Positions 32,563 through 41,044 of a DNA stretch of 62,184 nt are shown here, piece after piece. The notes under the pieces were generated by a model. It was not told where the DNA came from. It ran no database searches and was given only the letters and a program-made list of their open reading frames with translations. Position numbers and translations under genes: made by a program. The DNA is from Bacteroidaceae bacterium (GTDB lineage Bacteria; Bacteroidota; Bacteroidia; Bacteroidales; Bacteroidaceae), in assembly GCA_017559845.1 (NCBI GenBank), contig JAFYQQ010000013.1:1-62184 (forward strand), given 5' to 3'. Every line of letters begins with the position of its first letter. The first letter of the stretch is position 1.

Positions 32563-32815
32563 TCTCATGTGTCCTTTTCTCTGTATCGTCTGTTTTTCTA
32601 TACAACAAAAGACGATAGCCCAGCGCAGATTGTCGTGATGATGGACGTCTGGAAGACGTGAACATGAATAGCCGGGGGCTTTCAAGCCCTCGGTCCCTCA
32701 CGTCCGCACAATAAGGCGTCTGCAAAGACGCCATTTTTTGCCTTATCAATCTTTCCACGGGTTCAAGAACCCGCGGCTATTCGCCCTTGCGGGCTTCGCG
32801 TTTTCCAGACGCATT
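32563..32815. repeat. Repeat island with two double-hairpin units
   Basis: Units at 32645-32693 (plus; B stem GGGCTTTCAAGCCC) and 32755-32812 (minus; B stem GGGTTCAAGAACCC). Between them lies the short hairpin GGCGTCTGCAAAGACGCC. The stretch before the first unit (32563-32650, ending TCGTGATGATGGACGTCTGG) matches about 12330-12410. Confidence 0.75.
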
Positions 32816-32999
32816 ATCAGGATGACTTAAAGAAATACGGTATGCCTTTACCTACGCCCTGTTTTGTGGGCTGGGGCGCTGTGTGGCATTTGGGGTATCC
32901 GAATGGTGGCCGGCGGTGGCGGGGAGGGAATTTTCATTCGGCCGAAAGGGCTTTTTGGGGGCTTGCTGATGGCTTTCCGTTTAAAAAAGCCTGTGTATC

Positions 33000-33190
33000 A
33001 TGTTGAAATTTCATTTCCGCATGATGTAAAAATATAATTTCAGATTGAAATTCCATTTCCGCACTATGTAAAAACATAATTTCAGATTGAAATTCTATGT
33101 TCGCACTATGTAAAAGCGCAATTTCAGATTGAAATTCTATATTTACACTATGTAAAAGTATAATTTCAAAATGAAATTCCACTTTTACAC
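33000..33190. repeat. 42-bp phased palindrome array upstream of DUF6261 gene 1
   Basis: TGAAATT starts at 33004, 33046, 33088, 33130 and 33172, exactly 42 bp apart. Best units contain AATTTCAGATTGAAATT (centre 33128) and, 21 bp on, TTTACACTATGTAAA (centre 33149). The array is open in frame as 14-residue peptide repeats because 42 is divisible by three. The array ends about 100 bp before the start codon of the DUF6261 gene. Confidence 0.9.
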
Positions 33191-33200
33191 AGATTAAATG

Positions 33201-33229
33201 TTGTATTTCAGAAAATTTTTATATTTTCG
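33201..33229 (+). promoter_or_regulatory. Candidate promoter of DUF6261 gene 1
   Basis: TTG at 33201-33203 and TATTTTCG at 33222-33229 with an 18-nt spacer; the -7 box has one mismatch to TAnnTTTG. The palindrome array abuts it on the upstream side. Confidence 0.4.
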
Positions 33230-33291
33230 TGCCGTAGGAAGTCCTTAAAGTGGGCGCCAGACCGAGTTTCAATCCTTAAAAAGTGCACAAC

Positions 33292-34029
33292 ATGGGAAGT
33301 TATCTGAAAATCGATCCCGTAAGACTGGGAAAATTCAACAAGGCAGAGTATGCCAGACTGATGAATGACACAAAATTGCTCATTTTGGAGGTTGGGGCGG
33401 AGAAGATAGGCGTGAGCCAGGCTTTGCTGGACGCTTTTTCCGCCAATGTGGAGAAGTTGACGGACATCATAGTGGAAACCCGCGCCCGGATTGAGACGAT
33501 AGAGATCAACGAGGAGGACCGCAAGGCGTGCGAACTCGTCATTTATCTGATGGCCACCATCCGCGCCAACCGCTCGTCGCCTCTGGAAGCGATGCGCGTT
33601 GCCGCCGAAGCGCTCTTCCTGGAGACCAAACCCTATGTGGGCTGCCAAAGGCTTCCGCAGGGGCAGAAGCTGGTGATGATACGCGCGCTGCTGACCGACC
33701 TCACCACGGAAGGGATGTACGCCCATGTGCAGACGCTCCATCTGGCCGACGTGGTGGAAGAACTGGGCGTGGTGGCCGGTCGCCTGGGCGATCTCATCTG
33801 CCAGCGCACCTCGCAGCGTGCCGCCGAAAGGACTGAGCCGGCAAAGGTCGTGCGTGCCGAGATGGACGAGCAGTTCGACGACATCCTGACCATCGCCTTT
33901 GTGACCAGCGTGGCGCATCCCAGCCCCGTGGCCACGCGCTTTGTCTCGCTGATGAACGCCGTTATTGCCGAATCGGAGACGGCCTACAAGCAGCGCACCG
34001 TACAGCGCACCAGGCGGAAGAAGGAGTGA
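33292..34029 (+). CDS. DUF6261 family protein 1
   Basis: 245 aa from ATG 33292 (an in-frame GTG at 33283 is less likely). No signal peptide or membrane segment; largely helical. It shares the block AHVQTLHLADVVEELG with the second DUF6261 protein (AHVQTLHLEEVVQVMK), along with matching helices before and after and a final FVSLMNAVIAESE helix resembling FIDYMNTLINEYK there. A basic tail (RTRRKKE) could bind nucleic acid, but this is inference. Function unknown. Its upstream region carries the 42-bp palindrome array; the other paralogue has an array of the same geometry. Confidence 0.8.
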   Translation: MGSYLKIDPVRLGKFNKAEYARLMNDTKLLILEVGAEKIGVSQALLDAFSANVEKLTDIIVETRARIETIEINEEDRKACELVIYLMATIRANRSSPLEAMRVAAEALFLETKPYVGCQRLPQGQKLVMIRALLTDLTTEGMYAHVQTLHLADVVEELGVVAGRLGDLICQRTSQRAAERTEPAKVVRAEMDEQFDDILTIAFVTSVAHPSPVATRFVSLMNAVIAESETAYKQRTVQRTRRKKE

Positions 34030-34082
34030 GCGGCACAGCGGAATCCGTTCCGCTTCGCAAAAAGCATAACGCAAGCGAAAAA

Positions 34083-34114
34083 AGAGGGCTGCCCCCGGAG
34101 AGAGGGCAGCCCTT
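34083..34114. terminator. Terminator between DUF6261 gene 1 and the convergent operon
   Basis: Stem AGGGCTGCCC / GGGCAGCCCT preceded by AAAAAAG, so it may work on the minus strand as well. Confidence 0.75.
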
Positions 34115-34165
34115 GTGGTATAACGTGTGCGGCAGACTGTCCGCCGGCCGCACAGAGTGTGCTTT

Positions 34166-35122
34166 CTATTTGAAATCCAGCAGGTACATTTCGCCTTGCG
34201 TCTGGATAAGCATCTTGTCCCGCCATTGCGAACAGTCTTCCAGTTCGCCCTTCGTAACCTGGCTCAGGTCAATCACGTTGCGCATGGTGCGGGTGTTCAG
34301 ATCCCATACGTACAGCTCGGAGGGATACTTCTCGTTGCCGAATCCGGTGGGCATATACAGCAGTCCGTCTCTGATCATCAGTCCTTGCCCGATGGGGTTG
34401 AAGGGAGCCTGATAGGTGTCCTCGATGAGATAGTTCTCCAGCAGGTCTTCTTCCGTGAGGGTAACTATCCCGTCTGTGGATTCGGATAGTTCGGGAATGC
34501 GGAACTTTACAATGCGGTGGCGGTTGGTGGGGTTGGTGTTGTCTACCGTATTGCCGTAGCCGTAAAGATAGTTTCTTTCAGCGTCCACCGCCCAGTTCAG
34601 CGCATAGCCGAAGAGCTTGTTGCGGTCCTTGAACACGATGGTCTGCACCAGGGTTGTCGACTTCATGTCTGGGGCGATGCGTTCAACGTACAGCACATCC
34701 TTGCGCCCGTTAATGCTGCCCCGCTGGCATTGCGCCACGTAAATGAGCGGGAAGGGGTCGTCCTTTTCATACCGTATGCGGCCAAAGGTAACCTCGTTGC
34801 AGTGGTTCTTCTCGTGGTGGCTGGCAATCTGGAAAGGCTTTACCACCTGCTTCAGGGTCTTCCCGTCTGTGGTGTAGACCGACAGGTATCCGGTGTTCTG
34901 AAAGCTGAAGATATAGTCGTTCCATACGTCCATGCCCTGATAGCTTTGTTTCTCCTGCCCTTTCAGCTTGCCCAGGCAAAGCGCGTCGAGGGTGTGCGGC
35001 TTCATTACAATGGCCGGGCCGTCATAACTGGTGGTTTTTACTTCGGCGGCGTTTTGTGCCGTCAGTGTGGAGGGGAGCAGGGCGCATGCGCACAGCATCC
35101 CTTTTACAAAGGTCTTTCTCAT
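34166..35122 (-). CDS. Exported protein of unknown function, possibly a beta-propeller
   Basis: 318 aa. Signal peptide (cleavage near LTAQ). The mature part is made of repeated four-strand units with the rhythm of a beta-propeller: YIFSFQNTGYLSVYTTDGKT, LYGYGNTVDNT, LYMPTGFGNEKYPSELYVWD and MLIQTQGEMYLLDF. No domain name can be given with confidence. It lies 6 nt downstream of the GT2/DUF4922/SpoIID gene and must be co-transcribed with it, so the two probably act in the same process. Confidence 0.62.
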   Translation of the reverse strand: MRKTFVKGMLCACALLPSTLTAQNAAEVKTTSYDGPAIVMKPHTLDALCLGKLKGQEKQSYQGMDVWNDYIFSFQNTGYLSVYTTDGKTLKQVVKPFQIASHHEKNHCNEVTFGRIRYEKDDPFPLIYVAQCQRGSINGRKDVLYVERIAPDMKSTTLVQTIVFKDRNKLFGYALNWAVDAERNYLYGYGNTVDNTNPTNRHRIVKFRIPELSESTDGIVTLTEEDLLENYLIEDTYQAPFNPIGQGLMIRDGLLYMPTGFGNEKYPSELYVWDLNTRTMRNVIDLSQVTKGELEDCSQWRDKMLIQTQGEMYLLDFK

Positions 35123-35128
35123 GTTGGC

Positions 35129-38100
35129 TTAATAGATTTTCTTGATTTCCGCTTCCTTATAATAATGGTGCAGGATGGACTGGAACTTGTGGCCCTGCTC
35201 GCCCATGACGGCGGCGCCAATCTGGCACATGCCCACACCGTGGCCCCATCCGCGGCCGCAGAGTCGGAACCGTTGCGGAATGCCGTCCACAATGTCCAGG
35301 CGCTCCACGCGGAAGGCGCTGCTCTTCAGGTGGGAGCGGCTCAGCGTGCGGCGTATTTCAAGTTCTTTTCCAATGGTGAATTCCTTTTGGGTGCCCACAA
35401 TCTTGAGCTTGCTCAGGTGTCCGCTCTGGCTCCGCTCCACGTCTTGCAGGTCGGTGATCGGGCCCAGGTCTGTGCGCAGATTCTCGCTTACCAGTTCCTG
35501 CATCTCCTGCTGGCTGTATTCCACGGTCCACTCCAGGAAGTCGGTGGTCTCTCGGTCATAGTCGTTCAGCACCTGGTCCAGCACCTGGGGCGTGGCCTGG
35601 CTGCAATAGGGGTCGTCCACATGTTGCAGGTAGGGCAGGTCCTTGTTGTCCCAGCAGTGGCGGTAGGTGTTGGTCATTCCGCCGCAGCACTTTCCAAACC
35701 GCGCGTCGCAAATCTCGCCTCCGTATACGAGAATCTGTCCGCGAGTGGCGTCTATGGCCTGTTTCGCCTGCGGGCTGAATGAGCGTGTGACGCCTTGGTA
35801 GCGTTGGCAGTGGTCATCGGCGCACACGTCAAAGAGGGTGTGTTCCTCGCGGTCGTACCAGCGGATCATTTCGCTGTCCGACTTACTGAACGAGAAGAAC
35901 GTGTTGTGCTCGCCCTCGTGCTGGCGGCGGTGTTCCAGCTGTGCCATAATCCAGCTGCGGCTGATGACGGCAGACGCTTTCAGGAACTCCAGGCTGCAGG
36001 TGGCCTTCATCTCGCTGCTGATGACGCTTAGCAGATAGTCTTCCATCGGAATCTCGTTGATGACCAGAATCTTCTCCTCGTCCACGATGAGGCGCAGCGT
36101 GCCACGGAAGGTCTGGGTCTCAGTGCGCTCCCAATGGAATTGCTTTCCTATGGTCACTTGTTCCACGGAGAAGCAAGACTCCTCTTGCTGGGGACGGAAG
36201 GTGAGGTGGTGGTACAGGCTGCCGTTCCACAGGATGCTGCCTTCGTGATACTGCACGGTCTGCTGTCCGCTCGCCAGGTTTCCCTTGGCCTTATAATCGT
36301 GGTGCAAATGGAAGGTGAGTTGTGTGGCGGACATCAGTCCCACCTTTACAGAAGGCTCCTCGGCATCAGTCTGCTGCAAATCGCTGGAGATGCTCTCATC
36401 CTCTTCTTGCGGCTCCGGCTTCGGGGTGTCCTTGATCTGGTGTATCACGTCTTCCAGCTGGTCATATTCCAGCGTGACTTCCTTCAGGATGGCCGCCGCT
36501 GTTTCCGGTGTCAGCTTGTTGAAGTCTTCTTCGCGCGGTGTGATGAAGAGTCCGCCCATGTCCAATGCGCCCGGACTGATGAGTAACTTGTCTTCGCCTT
36601 CCGCGTAATAGCAGTCGGGACGGTGTTTTGAACGGGGGAAGAGCAACGTGATGACTTCATCGGGCTTTCCCACGCCACCTTCCTGGTGCCATGCAATCAA
36701 GTTCATGCGCGGTTCTTCCTCGCCTTCCGCAATGGGGAGCGCGTTGTAAAGACGTTGGCACAGTAGGCTGTCCGACTCGGTGGGGATGCTGCGGATGACA
36801 AAGACCGGGCACTGATAGTCGCGCAGAATGTACAGTCCGCATTGCGAGCCTACGTATCCGGCCTCTTCCATGGACGCCGCTTCCTTTCCAGTCAGCGGGT
36901 ACAGCTTCTCCAGCCGCTGCTGGTACATGTCCCAGTCGCGTTCTATGGGCACAATGCCGCGGCTTCCGGCCTGCAGGTGCATGTGGTCCGGGCAGGACGC
37001 ACCGCACAAGGGACCGTTGTAGAAGATGATATATCCCTTCATGTCCCATGCCATACGGCGCATGGTGCTGAAGTGGCTGTATATGCTTTGTGGGGTATGG
37101 CGTCTGGTGGGGATGGTGAAGTGCTGCGGCAGGATGGGGAAGGGGTTTACCAGAATCTGGTAGTGCTTTTCCACCATCAGTGTGTGCTGCTCCTTGGGGC
37201 GGTTCTGGTCGCACAGGAAGCAGGGGCGTTCGGCAATGCTCTTCGAGTCGATTTTTGCCCCAGTACTGATAATACGGGCAGGGTTCCACTGGGCTTTCAG
37301 CATCCGTTCGGATTTGTACAAGTCTTTGCTCTGTGTGCTGTCAAGCGCCTTGTAATTCTGTGTGGCCAACGGCCAGTTTTCCACTTCCCGGGCAAAGAAT
37401 GCCTGCATCTCTTCCGTGTCTACGTGGTGCTGCCATTTCTCGTTCAGTTGTTGCCGGGCATGGATTTCGAGTGTACGCAGATGGTCTTTGTATCGGTTGT
37501 TCTTGTTTATCTTGTCCTGGCTCAGTGCTGCATCGCTGTTCCCCTCCCATCGGCGGCACAGATATAGCTCGTCATAGATGCGCCCGATACGGAAACGGCG
37601 ACTGATCATCAGCCCCAGCGCATAGTCTTCTCCGTAACTGGTGTTGGGAATATGTATCTTTCGCAGAAGTGGAGTGAAAAAAGCTCTTGGCGCTCCCAGA
37701 CCGTTTATACGTAGGGCATTGTTGCGGCCGTTTTGTGGAGTCCATTCGCGGTGGTCGATGAGGCCGGGAGGAAGGGTCTCCAGTTGGAAATTGCACATTC
37801 GGTATGCACCGATTACCATTACGGCTTTTTGTTCGTAAAAGGCATCCACGATGCGTTGCAGAGTTTGCGGACTGCTGTACAGGTCGTCGCTGTCCAGCTG
37901 CACCACAAAGCGTCCAGCTTGTGGGTGGTGTACGGCCATGTTCCAGCATCCGCCAATGCCCAGGTCGTCGCGTTCGGGGATGAGATGTATCACCCGTTTG
38001 TCCTCGGTATACTTAGCTATTGCCTCTGTGGTGCCGTCCGTACTGCCGTTGTCTACAATAATCAGATTGAAAGGGAAAGTGGTTTCCTGTTCCAATACGC

Positions 38101-38869
38101 TTTTTATCGCATCCTCAATGGTGCGGACACGGTTGCGTACCGGAATCACAACAGAAGCTTCAACTTCGAAGTCTCCCTCTCTCAAATCCGGTTCATCGTT
38201 TTCGTTGCCGTGCAGATAGGCGTTGATGGCACGTAAATGGCGGGTTACGGCACGTTCCATTTCCACTTGGCGCGACCGGTTTCTGGGGTCTACGTAGTCA
38301 AACTGTTTTTGCCCGCTCAAACGGGTGTCGCGCTCCATCTCTGTGTACAGGAACTCATCCACATGAACCGGCAGAGAACGGCGGCTGATGAAAAGACGCA
38401 GGTCATACAGGGCGGCATGCTGATAGGTGTGCAGATGGCTTTGGCCAACATATTCCTTCAGCGCCTCTGTCTTGATAAGCAGCACGGAACCCATCTGGAA
38501 ATCGTCTCGCACGGAACCTTCCTGATACTCAATCAGCGGCATGGCGCGCCGTTCTCCGTCGGGCGTCACAATGTAGTGGTCGGCATACCACATCTCGCCT
38601 CTGCTGTCTTCTGCTACGGACAGCAGGCGGTGCAGGGCATGGTAGCCCAACTTCAGCGTGTCGTACTTGGTATATAATAAGATGTATGGCGCGGTGGCCA
38701 GTTGTGCAATTTGTCTGATGGTGCGTGTGCAGCCAAATCCTCCCTCTTCTTGCAGGTAGTGTATGGCGGCAACGTGCTCGTCCGCACTCAGTTGGGCGAC
38801 GGTCTCCCGAACCTGTTCTTCGCTGATTCTGGGGATGAAACAGTCTATTTTCGGTAAAACGGTATTCAT
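35129..38869 (-). CDS. GT2 glycosyltransferase / DUF4922 / SpoIID fusion protein
   Basis: 1246 aa, three recognisable parts. (1) GT2 family glycosyltransferase at about 235-480 with [32 protein letters not shown] and QLDSDDLY (Asp326, Asp328, Asp329); the N-terminal 230 residues also look GT-A-like, with YKYD-type rather than DxD residues. (2) DUF4922, about 540-800, a GalT/HIT-like nucleotide-binding domain with CxxC at 550-553 and the HMHLQ triad at 629-633. (3) SpoIID/LytB-like domain, about 900-1246, with [36 protein letters not shown] (a CCGG signature) and [12 protein letters not shown]. No signal peptide is visible although SpoIID domains usually act on peptidoglycan outside the membrane. 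Promoter at 38920-38913. Confidence 0.85.
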   Translation of the reverse strand: MNTVLPKIDCFIPRISEEQVRETVAQLSADEHVAAIHYLQEEGGFGCTRTIRQIAQLATAPYILLYTKYDTLKLGYHALHRLLSVAEDSRGEMWYADHYIVTPDGERRAMPLIEYQEGSVRDDFQMGSVLLIKTEALKEYVGQSHLHTYQHAALYDLRLFISRRSLPVHVDEFLYTEMERDTRLSGQKQFDYVDPRNRSRQVEMERAVTRHLRAINAYLHGNENDEPDLREGDFEVEASVVIPVRNRVRTIEDAIKSVLEQETTFPFNLIIVDNGSTDGTTEAIAKYTEDKRVIHLIPERDDLGIGGCWNMAVHHPQAGRFVVQLDSDDLYSSPQTLQRIVDAFYEQKAVMVIGAYRMCNFQLETLPPGLIDHREWTPQNGRNNALRINGLGAPRAFFTPLLRKIHIPNTSYGEDYALGLMISRRFRIGRIYDELYLCRRWEGNSDAALSQDKINKNNRYKDHLRTLEIHARQQLNEKWQHHVDTEEMQAFFAREVENWPLATQNYKALDSTQSKDLYKSERMLKAQWNPARIISTGAKIDSKSIAERPCFLCDQNRPKEQHTLMVEKHYQILVNPFPILPQHFTIPTRRHTPQSIYSHFSTMRRMAWDMKGYIIFYNGPLCGASCPDHMHLQAGSRGIVPIERDWDMYQQRLEKLYPLTGKEAASMEEAGYVGSQCGLYILRDYQCPVFVIRSIPTESDSLLCQRLYNALPIAEGEEEPRMNLIAWHQEGGVGKPDEVITLLFPRSKHRPDCYYAEGEDKLLISPGALDMGGLFITPREEDFNKLTPETAAAILKEVTLEYDQLEDVIHQIKDTPKPEPQEEDESISSDLQQTDAEEPSVKVGLMSATQLTFHLHHDYKAKGNLASGQQTVQYHEGSILWNGSLYHHLTFRPQQEESCFSVEQVTIGKQFHWERTETQTFRGTLRLIVDEEKILVINEIPMEDYLLSVISSEMKATCSLEFLKASAVISRSWIMAQLEHRRQHEGEHNTFFSFSKSDSEMIRWYDREEHTLFDVCADDHCQRYQGVTRSFSPQAKQAIDATRGQILVYGGEICDARFGKCCGGMTNTYRHCWDNKDLPYLQHVDDPYCSQATPQVLDQVLNDYDRETTDFLEWTVEYSQQEMQELVSENLRTDLGPITDLQDVERSQSGHLSKLKIVGTQKEFTIGKELEIRRTLSRSHLKSSAFRVERLDIVDGIPQRFRLCGRGWGHGVGMCQIGAAVMGEQGHKFQSILHHYYKEAEIKKIY

Positions 38870-38912
38870 ATATCTGATGTAGGATTTGATTACAATATGT
38901 CTGTTGTCGATA

Positions 38913-38920
38913 CAAAAATA
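38913..38920 (-). promoter_or_regulatory. -7 box of the GT2/DUF4922/SpoIID operon
   Basis: TATTTTTG on the minus strand, about 44 nt upstream of the ATG. Confidence 0.6.
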
Positions 38921-39038
38921 CTTATTTTTTTTCTCTTATCCAAACGATGGGGCAAACGAATAAGGGAATACTGACTTTCTTTGTGGCTATCCATTAAAAA
39001 AAATATTATGATGTGGTCGGCATTATGTTTTTTTTTCG

Positions 39039-39046
39039 TACTTTTG
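39039..39046 (+). promoter_or_regulatory. -7 box of the GH20 gene
   Basis: TACTTTTG, 42 nt before the ATG at 39089. No clear -33 box at the right distance. Confidence 0.6.
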
Positions 39047-39088
39047 CGGCAAATCATACTCATCAATTAATTTAAATACAAAGCATTT

Positions 39089-40753
39089 ATGAAGAAAATT
39101 GTTTCATTGTTTTTTGCGCTTTTGCTCTTTGCCGGCAATTTCAGTGCCAGCGCACAACGCGCAGACTATGATGTGATTCCCCTGCCCAAGGAAGTGAAGG
39201 AGGACTCTACACAGGTGTTCACTCTCCGTCAGGGTATGGGAGTGGCTTACGATGCCGCCAACCCCGAAGTTTACCGTAATGTGCAATTCCTTTGCCAGTG
39301 GGTGAAGGAAATGACCGGTATCACGCTGAAACTGACCCCCGATGACAAGAAAGCCGCAATCCGTGTAGGATTGGATTACCCTGTCAATAAGGGTGAGGCA
39401 GAAATCGAACTGACCGAACAGGAGAAAGAGGCATATATCATCAATGTGGACAAGAAAGGACTGACCATCCGTGCCCGCAAGCCGGTAGGTTTGTTTCGTG
39501 CAGCTCAGACGATCCGCAAGTCGTTGCCCGTAGAGAAGTCTGAAAAGGTTGAGTTCCCCTTTGTGGAAATTAAGGACCAACCCCGTTTTGAATACCGTGG
39601 TGTATTGTTAGATTGCGGTCGTCATTTCTTTACGGTTGAGTTTATCAAGCAGTTCATTGATGTGATGGCGCTTCACGGCAGTAACCAGTTCCATTGGCAT
39701 CTTACCGAAGACCAAGGCTGGCGTTTCGAGGTTAAGGCTTATCCTAGTCTGGCTCCTCAGGGAAGTGTGCGTGCCGAGACTGTTGTTGGTCCCCACAACT
39801 CTGGTATCTATGACGGCATTCCTTATGGTGGATATTATACCCAGGACGACTGCCGCGAAGTGGTTCGCTATGCTGCGGACCGCTACATCAACGTCGTTCC
39901 CGAGATTGACCTCCCCGGCCACATGCAGAGTGCCCTTCACGTATTCCCCCACTTGGGTTGTACTGGTGGCCCTTATCCTGTGCGTACCTACTGGGGCGTG
40001 AGCCGCGAGGTGTTGTGTGGCGGTAATCCCGAAACCATTACCTTCCTCAAGACTGTTTTGGGCGAGTTGTGTGATGTGTTCCCCTCCAAGTACATCCACA
40101 TTGGTGGTGATGAGTGCCCCAAGGACCGTTGGAACAAATGTGCCAAGTGTCAGGCCAAGATTAAGGAGTTGGGTATCAAGGGCGACGACAAGCATAAGTT
40201 CTCTGCCGAACACCAGTTGCAGAGTTGGATTAACCGCGAGGTGGAGGAGTTTATGAAAGTACGCGGACGTGCCATTGTCGGCTGGGACGAAATTCTGGAA
40301 GGCGGCCTCTCCGGTTCTTCCATTGTGATGTCTTGGCGTGGCACCAAGGGCGGTATTGCCGCTGCTCGTCAGGGCCATCGTGTCATCATGAGTCCCAATG
40401 TATATAGCTACATTGACCATCCCCAGTTGAAGGACTATGGCAAGCAGCCCCGTACCACAGACAGCTATATTGTATCGGCCAGTAAGATTTATTCTTTCGA
40501 GCCCCTCATTCCGGATAGCCTGACTCAAGATCAGCAGAAACTGATTTTGGGTCCCCAGATTAACTTGTGGACCGAGCATGTGGCCTATCCTCAGCATGCA
40601 TTCTATCAGTTGCTCCCTCGTCTGGGCGCATCAAGTGAAGTGCAGTGGTGTCTTCCCGAGCAGAAGGACTTTGAACAGTTCAAGAACCGTCTGCCCCGTC
40701 TGAAGAAGATTTATGACCTCATGGGCGTAGCCTATTGCCGACAGGTTGAATAA
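39089..40753 (+). CDS. GH20 beta-N-acetylhexosaminidase
   Basis: 554 aa. Signal peptide to about SAQR. An N-terminal GH20b-type domain (about 25-165) is followed by the catalytic barrel with HWHLTEDQGWRFE, EIDLPGHMQSAL and HIGGDECPKDRW; the catalytic Asp-Glu pair is Asp341-Glu342. GH20 uses the substrate's acetamido group as nucleophile and removes terminal beta-GlcNAc or beta-GalNAc. It fits with the nearby mannosidase and GH18 genes for breakdown of N-glycans or chitin-like material. Own promoter and terminator. Confidence 0.95.
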   Translation: MKKIVSLFFALLLFAGNFSASAQRADYDVIPLPKEVKEDSTQVFTLRQGMGVAYDAANPEVYRNVQFLCQWVKEMTGITLKLTPDDKKAAIRVGLDYPVNKGEAEIELTEQEKEAYIINVDKKGLTIRARKPVGLFRAAQTIRKSLPVEKSEKVEFPFVEIKDQPRFEYRGVLLDCGRHFFTVEFIKQFIDVMALHGSNQFHWHLTEDQGWRFEVKAYPSLAPQGSVRAETVVGPHNSGIYDGIPYGGYYTQDDCREVVRYAADRYINVVPEIDLPGHMQSALHVFPHLGCTGGPYPVRTYWGVSREVLCGGNPETITFLKTVLGELCDVFPSKYIHIGGDECPKDRWNKCAKCQAKIKELGIKGDDKHKFSAEHQLQSWINREVEEFMKVRGRAIVGWDEILEGGLSGSSIVMSWRGTKGGIAAARQGHRVIMSPNVYSYIDHPQLKDYGKQPRTTDSYIVSASKIYSFEPLIPDSLTQDQQKLILGPQINLWTEHVAYPQHAFYQLLPRLGASSEVQWCLPEQKDFEQFKNRLPRLKKIYDLMGVAYCRQVE

Positions 40754-40781
40754 TCCTAAATATATATATAATAATAGTATG

Positions 40782-40816
40782 CCGGGAAACGAATTCTCTT
40801 TCGTTTCCCGGTTGTC
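40782..40816 (+). terminator. Terminator after GH20
   Basis: Stem CCGGGAAACGAA / TTCGTTTCCCGG, 5-nt loop, then TTGTCATTTTT. Confidence 0.85.
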
Positions 40817-40834
40817 ATTTTTATGGGCAATTTC

Positions 40835-40875
40835 ATTTCCCTCGGGAGAGAGTAATATTTTCCTCGGGAGGAAAA
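40835..40875. repeat. CCTCGGGAGG elements
   Basis: Two direct copies, TTTCCCTCGGGAG (to 40848) and TTTTCCTCGGGAGGAAAA (40858-40875), the second a near-perfect palindrome. Same core as 19611-19650. Confidence 0.6.
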
Positions 40876-40995
40876 AAGAAATGGGGTTTGTGGCAATGAG
40901 ATTTGTTGTACTGAAAATGTATGCAGTTTATAACAGATTTTCATGATGCAGACCGATTAGATGCATATATAAGCGGTGATTTCAGAAAAAAAACT

Positions 40996-41003
40996 TATCT
41001 TTG
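40996..41003 (+). promoter_or_regulatory. -7 box of the GH31 operon
   Basis: TATCTTTG, 41 nt upstream of the GH31 ATG. Confidence 0.65.
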
Positions 41004-41044
41004 TGGCAAAGACAATATAGTAAAAGTTCCAAAAGACTAATATA

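Larger units (their letters stand above)
32467..33291. other. 825-bp gene-free stretch
   Basis: Holds the FAS1 terminator, a short repeat island (32563-32815), a G-rich segment (about 32850-32950) with no gene, the 42-bp palindrome array (33000-33190) and a weak promoter for DUF6261. Confidence 0.75.

Noticed and set aside
32934..33182. Minus-strand frame of 14-residue repeats (IEFQSEIALLHSAN type) as a gene
   Set aside because: It is the translation of the 42-bp palindrome array; the palindromes and exact spacing explain the sequence better than coding does.
39608..40597. 329-residue minus-strand frame opposite the GH20 gene
   Set aside because: Shadow frame of a well-supported GH20 gene with all catalytic motifs on the plus strand.
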